Under the pieces are notes generated by a model that was given only the letters and a program-made list of their open reading frames with translations, was not told where the DNA came from and did not search any database. From Rhodospirillales bacterium (GTDB taxonomy: Bacteria > Pseudomonadota > Alphaproteobacteria > Kiloniellales > JACOMY01), in assembly GCA_014324045.1 (NCBI GenBank), contig JACOMY010000005.1, forward strand, positions 1 through 64,000: a stretch of 64,000 bases of DNA. Direction: 5' to 3'. Positions 61,688 through 64,000 of the stretch are shown here, in pieces. The position numbers were made by a program, and so were the translations under genes. Position 1 is the stretch's first letter. Every line of letters starts with the position of its first letter.

Positions 61688-62433
61688 AGCTGGCGGTGGA
61701 AAAGCTTTCGGTTACCTTCGGCCAAGGACGCCGCCGCGTCGAGGCCGTCCGTTGCGTCAGTTTCGGGGTGGAGGCCAAGGGCTCCTACGGCCTGGTCGGC
61801 GAATCGGGTTCCGGCAAGTCAACGGTGTTGCGGGCCGTCTGCGGCCTGGCGCCGGTCTCCACCGGGAGGATCGAGATAGACGGCAAGCCGGTCGAGGGCC
61901 GCCGCAGCCTGGCGTTCGCGCGTCTGGTGCAGATGGTATTTCAAGATCCTTACGCATCGCTGCATCCGCGGCATACGGTGGACCGGACCTTGAGCGAGCC
62001 GCTGGCCATCCACGGCCTGAACGACCGCCATCGCCGGGTCGAGCGGGCCTTGGCCGGCGTCGGCCTCGATCTTTCTTTTCGTTTCCGCTTTCCGCATCAA
62101 CTCTCCGGCGGACAGCGCCAGCGCGTCGCGGTGGCCCGCGCCTTGATCCTGGAGCCGGAAATCCTGCTGCTGGACGAGCCGACCTCGGCCCTCGACGCCT
62201 CGGTGCAGGCCGAGGTCCTCAATCTCCTGGTGCGCCTTCGCCGGGAACGAAACCTGACCTTCGTCATGGTGAGCCACGATCTGGCTGTCGTGAACCACAT
62301 GTGCGAGCGCCTGCTGGTCATGCAGCAAGGCCAAGGCGTCGAGGAACTGGACCGCCAAGCCCTCGGCGACCGCCGGGTCAAGACCGGTTACACCCGCAGC
62401 CTCCTGAAGGCCAGCGAGGGATTCTTGCGTTAA
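61684..62433 (+). CDS. ABC transporter ATP-binding protein (DppF-like)
   Basis: Walker A GESGSGKST; LSGGQRQRVAVARALILEPEILLLDEPTSALDASVQ. Confidence 0.93.
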   Translation: MKLAVEKLSVTFGQGRRRVEAVRCVSFGVEAKGSYGLVGESGSGKSTVLRAVCGLAPVSTGRIEIDGKPVEGRRSLAFARLVQMVFQDPYASLHPRHTVDRTLSEPLAIHGLNDRHRRVERALAGVGLDLSFRFRFPHQLSGGQRQRVAVARALILEPEILLLDEPTSALDASVQAEVLNLLVRLRRERNLTFVMVSHDLAVVNHMCERLLVMQQGQGVEELDRQALGDRRVKTGYTRSLLKASEGFLR

Positions 62434-62476
62434 GAACCCGGGCAAGGGACCGGGCGTTAAGGGCTTGGGCGCTCTT

Positions 62477-64000
62477 CTAGCGCTGCGGCATCAGCAGCAG
62501 GGTCTTGGATCCTTCGGGCAGATCTTCGGGCAAGGGCAGCAACAGGCCGTCGCGCCAGGATTCTACCAGGTTTCCGTAGTGGGGCGAGAGGATGTTGCCG
62601 GAGTTGCCGGTAGCGACGATGAAGCCGGAGGCCTCGGGATCGGCCGTGTCGTAGACGGCGCGGTAGCCCGGTCCGTGACGATCGACGAAGGCACGATCCA
62701 GCGGCAAGGCATAGTCGGAGCCGGCCCGGTTTACGGTGTCTTGGCCACCGGAGGTGGCGATATCGATCCCGGTCAGGCTGTTCACGACCGGGATATAGCG
62801 CAGCACCTCGTGGTCGAAGCTGGCGAAGTGCGCCTCGCCCCATCGCCAGCCGGTCATGTCGTCCCCATAGTCTTCGGCCAAGTCTGCCAGGGCGGTCTCG
62901 AGGGCGGCGGCGATCTGTTCGTCGCAGGTCTCCACGGCCGGCGTCGCGACGTTGTCGCACCAGAGGCTGTCCGCGCCCAGCAGGCTGTGGACCCGCCAAG
63001 CATTCCCTTCCAGTAGGGGCGCCGCGGCCTCACCCAACTCGTCGATCAACAGCCGGCGTTCCAGGGCCCGGAGCCAGGCGCTGTAGATCAGGGGCTCCGG
63101 CCGCTTGCGATCCATGCGGAAATCCCACTTGCGCAGGCGCGCCAGCGCGGCCCCGGCCGGAAGCTCGGCCTGCAGCAGCCGCTGCATCAGCCGGCGCGCA
63201 CCGTAGGAGAGATCGTCCAGCTGCATCTTCCGCATGTCCTCCGGCGAGAAGCGCTGCTTTTCCGCCAGCAGATCGGCGATGCGGGCGGCGCGGCCCGGGT
63301 GCGCCCATTCGGCGGCGATCAAGTAGGGATAGTCGTCGCCGACCAGGCGATTGTTGGCGGTCAGCAGGATACCGCTTTCCGGATCGACGACGCGGGGCAA
63401 GGCCTCGTAGGGCACCTCGCCGATCCAGTCGTAGGCCCCGCCGGCGCCCGGAACCGGCAGCAGTCCGTCGCCGGCCCGCCTGATCGGCACGCGGCCGGGT
63501 GCGATCAGGGCGATGGAGCCGCGGCTGTCGGCCAGGATCACGGTCTGCTGCGGCGAATCCAGATCGCGGAGGGCTGCTATCGCCGCCGCTACGTCCGGCG
63601 CCCGATTGAGGCGGTAGATGCCTTCGGCCGAACGATCATCGCCCTGCAAGGCGGACCAAGCCAGGGCCAAGACCCGATGTCCCGGATAGAGATCGCGTGC
63701 CTCCTCGACGACATCCGACAGCACCGGCCCATGGCGGGTCTTGCGCACGGTGAAGGTAAGGGGCTCTGCGCCTGCGATCCGAAGGGTTTCTTCGCGTGTC
63801 TCGAAAGGCCGCCAGCCCTCTTCGGTCTTGTAGTAGCCGGGGTTATCGGGGTCGATCTCCTCAATGAAGAGATCCTGGGTGTCGCCGTAGGTTGTGGTGA
63901 AGGTCCAGGCGAGGCGGCCGTTGTGTCCGAACAGCAGGAAAGGCGTGCCCGGGGCCGTGGCGCCGCTAAGGGTTAGCCCCGGCGTCTCGATGCGGGCCAG
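62477..64000 (-). CDS. penicillin acylase family protein (C-terminal part; continues beyond window)
   Basis: Reading open to the right edge: LSGATAPGTPFLLFGHNGRLAWTFTTTYGDTQDLFIEEIDPDNPGYYKTEEGW...VRKTRHGPVLSD...ILLTANNRLVGDDYPYLIAAEWAHPGRAARI; C-terminal GQDTVNRA. Confidence 0.9.
   Translation of the reverse strand: MARIETPGLTLSGATAPGTPFLLFGHNGRLAWTFTTTYGDTQDLFIEEIDPDNPGYYKTEEGWRPFETREETLRIAGAEPLTFTVRKTRHGPVLSDVVEEARDLYPGHRVLALAWSALQGDDRSAEGIYRLNRAPDVAAAIAALRDLDSPQQTVILADSRGSIALIAPGRVPIRRAGDGLLPVPGAGGAYDWIGEVPYEALPRVVDPESGILLTANNRLVGDDYPYLIAAEWAHPGRAARIADLLAEKQRFSPEDMRKMQLDDLSYGARRLMQRLLQAELPAGAALARLRKWDFRMDRKRPEPLIYSAWLRALERRLLIDELGEAAAPLLEGNAWRVHSLLGADSLWCDNVATPAVETCDEQIAAALETALADLAEDYGDDMTGWRWGEAHFASFDHEVLRYIPVVNSLTGIDIATSGGQDTVNRAGSDYALPLDRAFVDRHGPGYRAVYDTADPEASGFIVATGNSGNILSPHYGNLVESWRDGLLLPLPEDLPEGSKTLLLMPQR

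Overview
64-kb window of a GC-rich genome, probably alphaproteobacterial (lineage inferred only). Left to right: (1) the left edge holds a tightly packed minus-strand cassette: SNF2/DEAH helicase with a C-terminal DUF3883-like domain, an OLD/RecF-like AAA ATPase, a 152-aa orphan, and the first 46 aa of a DUF1156-type DNA methyltransferase cut by the window edge. It looks like a defence/modification system. (2) A form II (AYRGAGR) CO-dehydrogenase-like molybdenum hydroxylase cluster: coxS-L-M, coxG, MoxR ATPase, CoxE-like VWA protein, two XdhC/CoxI-type proteins and a molybdopterin-binding/NTP-transferase fusion, interrupted by a YdbH-family gene. (3) Housekeeping and metabolic genes: antiporter, USP, HDAC-like, DUF192, EF-P with EpmA, enolase superfamily, GMC oxidoreductase, acyl-CoA synthetase, ABC exporter. 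(4) A sugar/polyol ABC transporter operon followed by dihydroxyacetone kinase genes (dhaL, dhaM, HPr, EI, an HTH-like protein, dhaK), preceded by two heavily disrupted pseudogenes (sugar-phosphate isomerase and Gfo/Idh/MocA oxidoreductase). (5) A lower-GC block at about 45.6-55.1 kb with a two-gene Druantia type III-like locus (STY4851/ECs_5259-like DruH and a roughly 2060-aa DruE-like helicase). Both genes are interrupted: an in-frame TGA in druE, and in druH a 66-bp in-frame duplication carrying TGA-TAG plus an upstream frameshift. (6) gcvT, a peptide ABC transporter operon and a partial penicillin acylase gene. The most notable signals are the left-edge cassette and the way the Druantia-like locus is broken. 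No CRISPR array, tRNA or rRNA was recognised. All family names come from reading the translated sequences; no database search was run.
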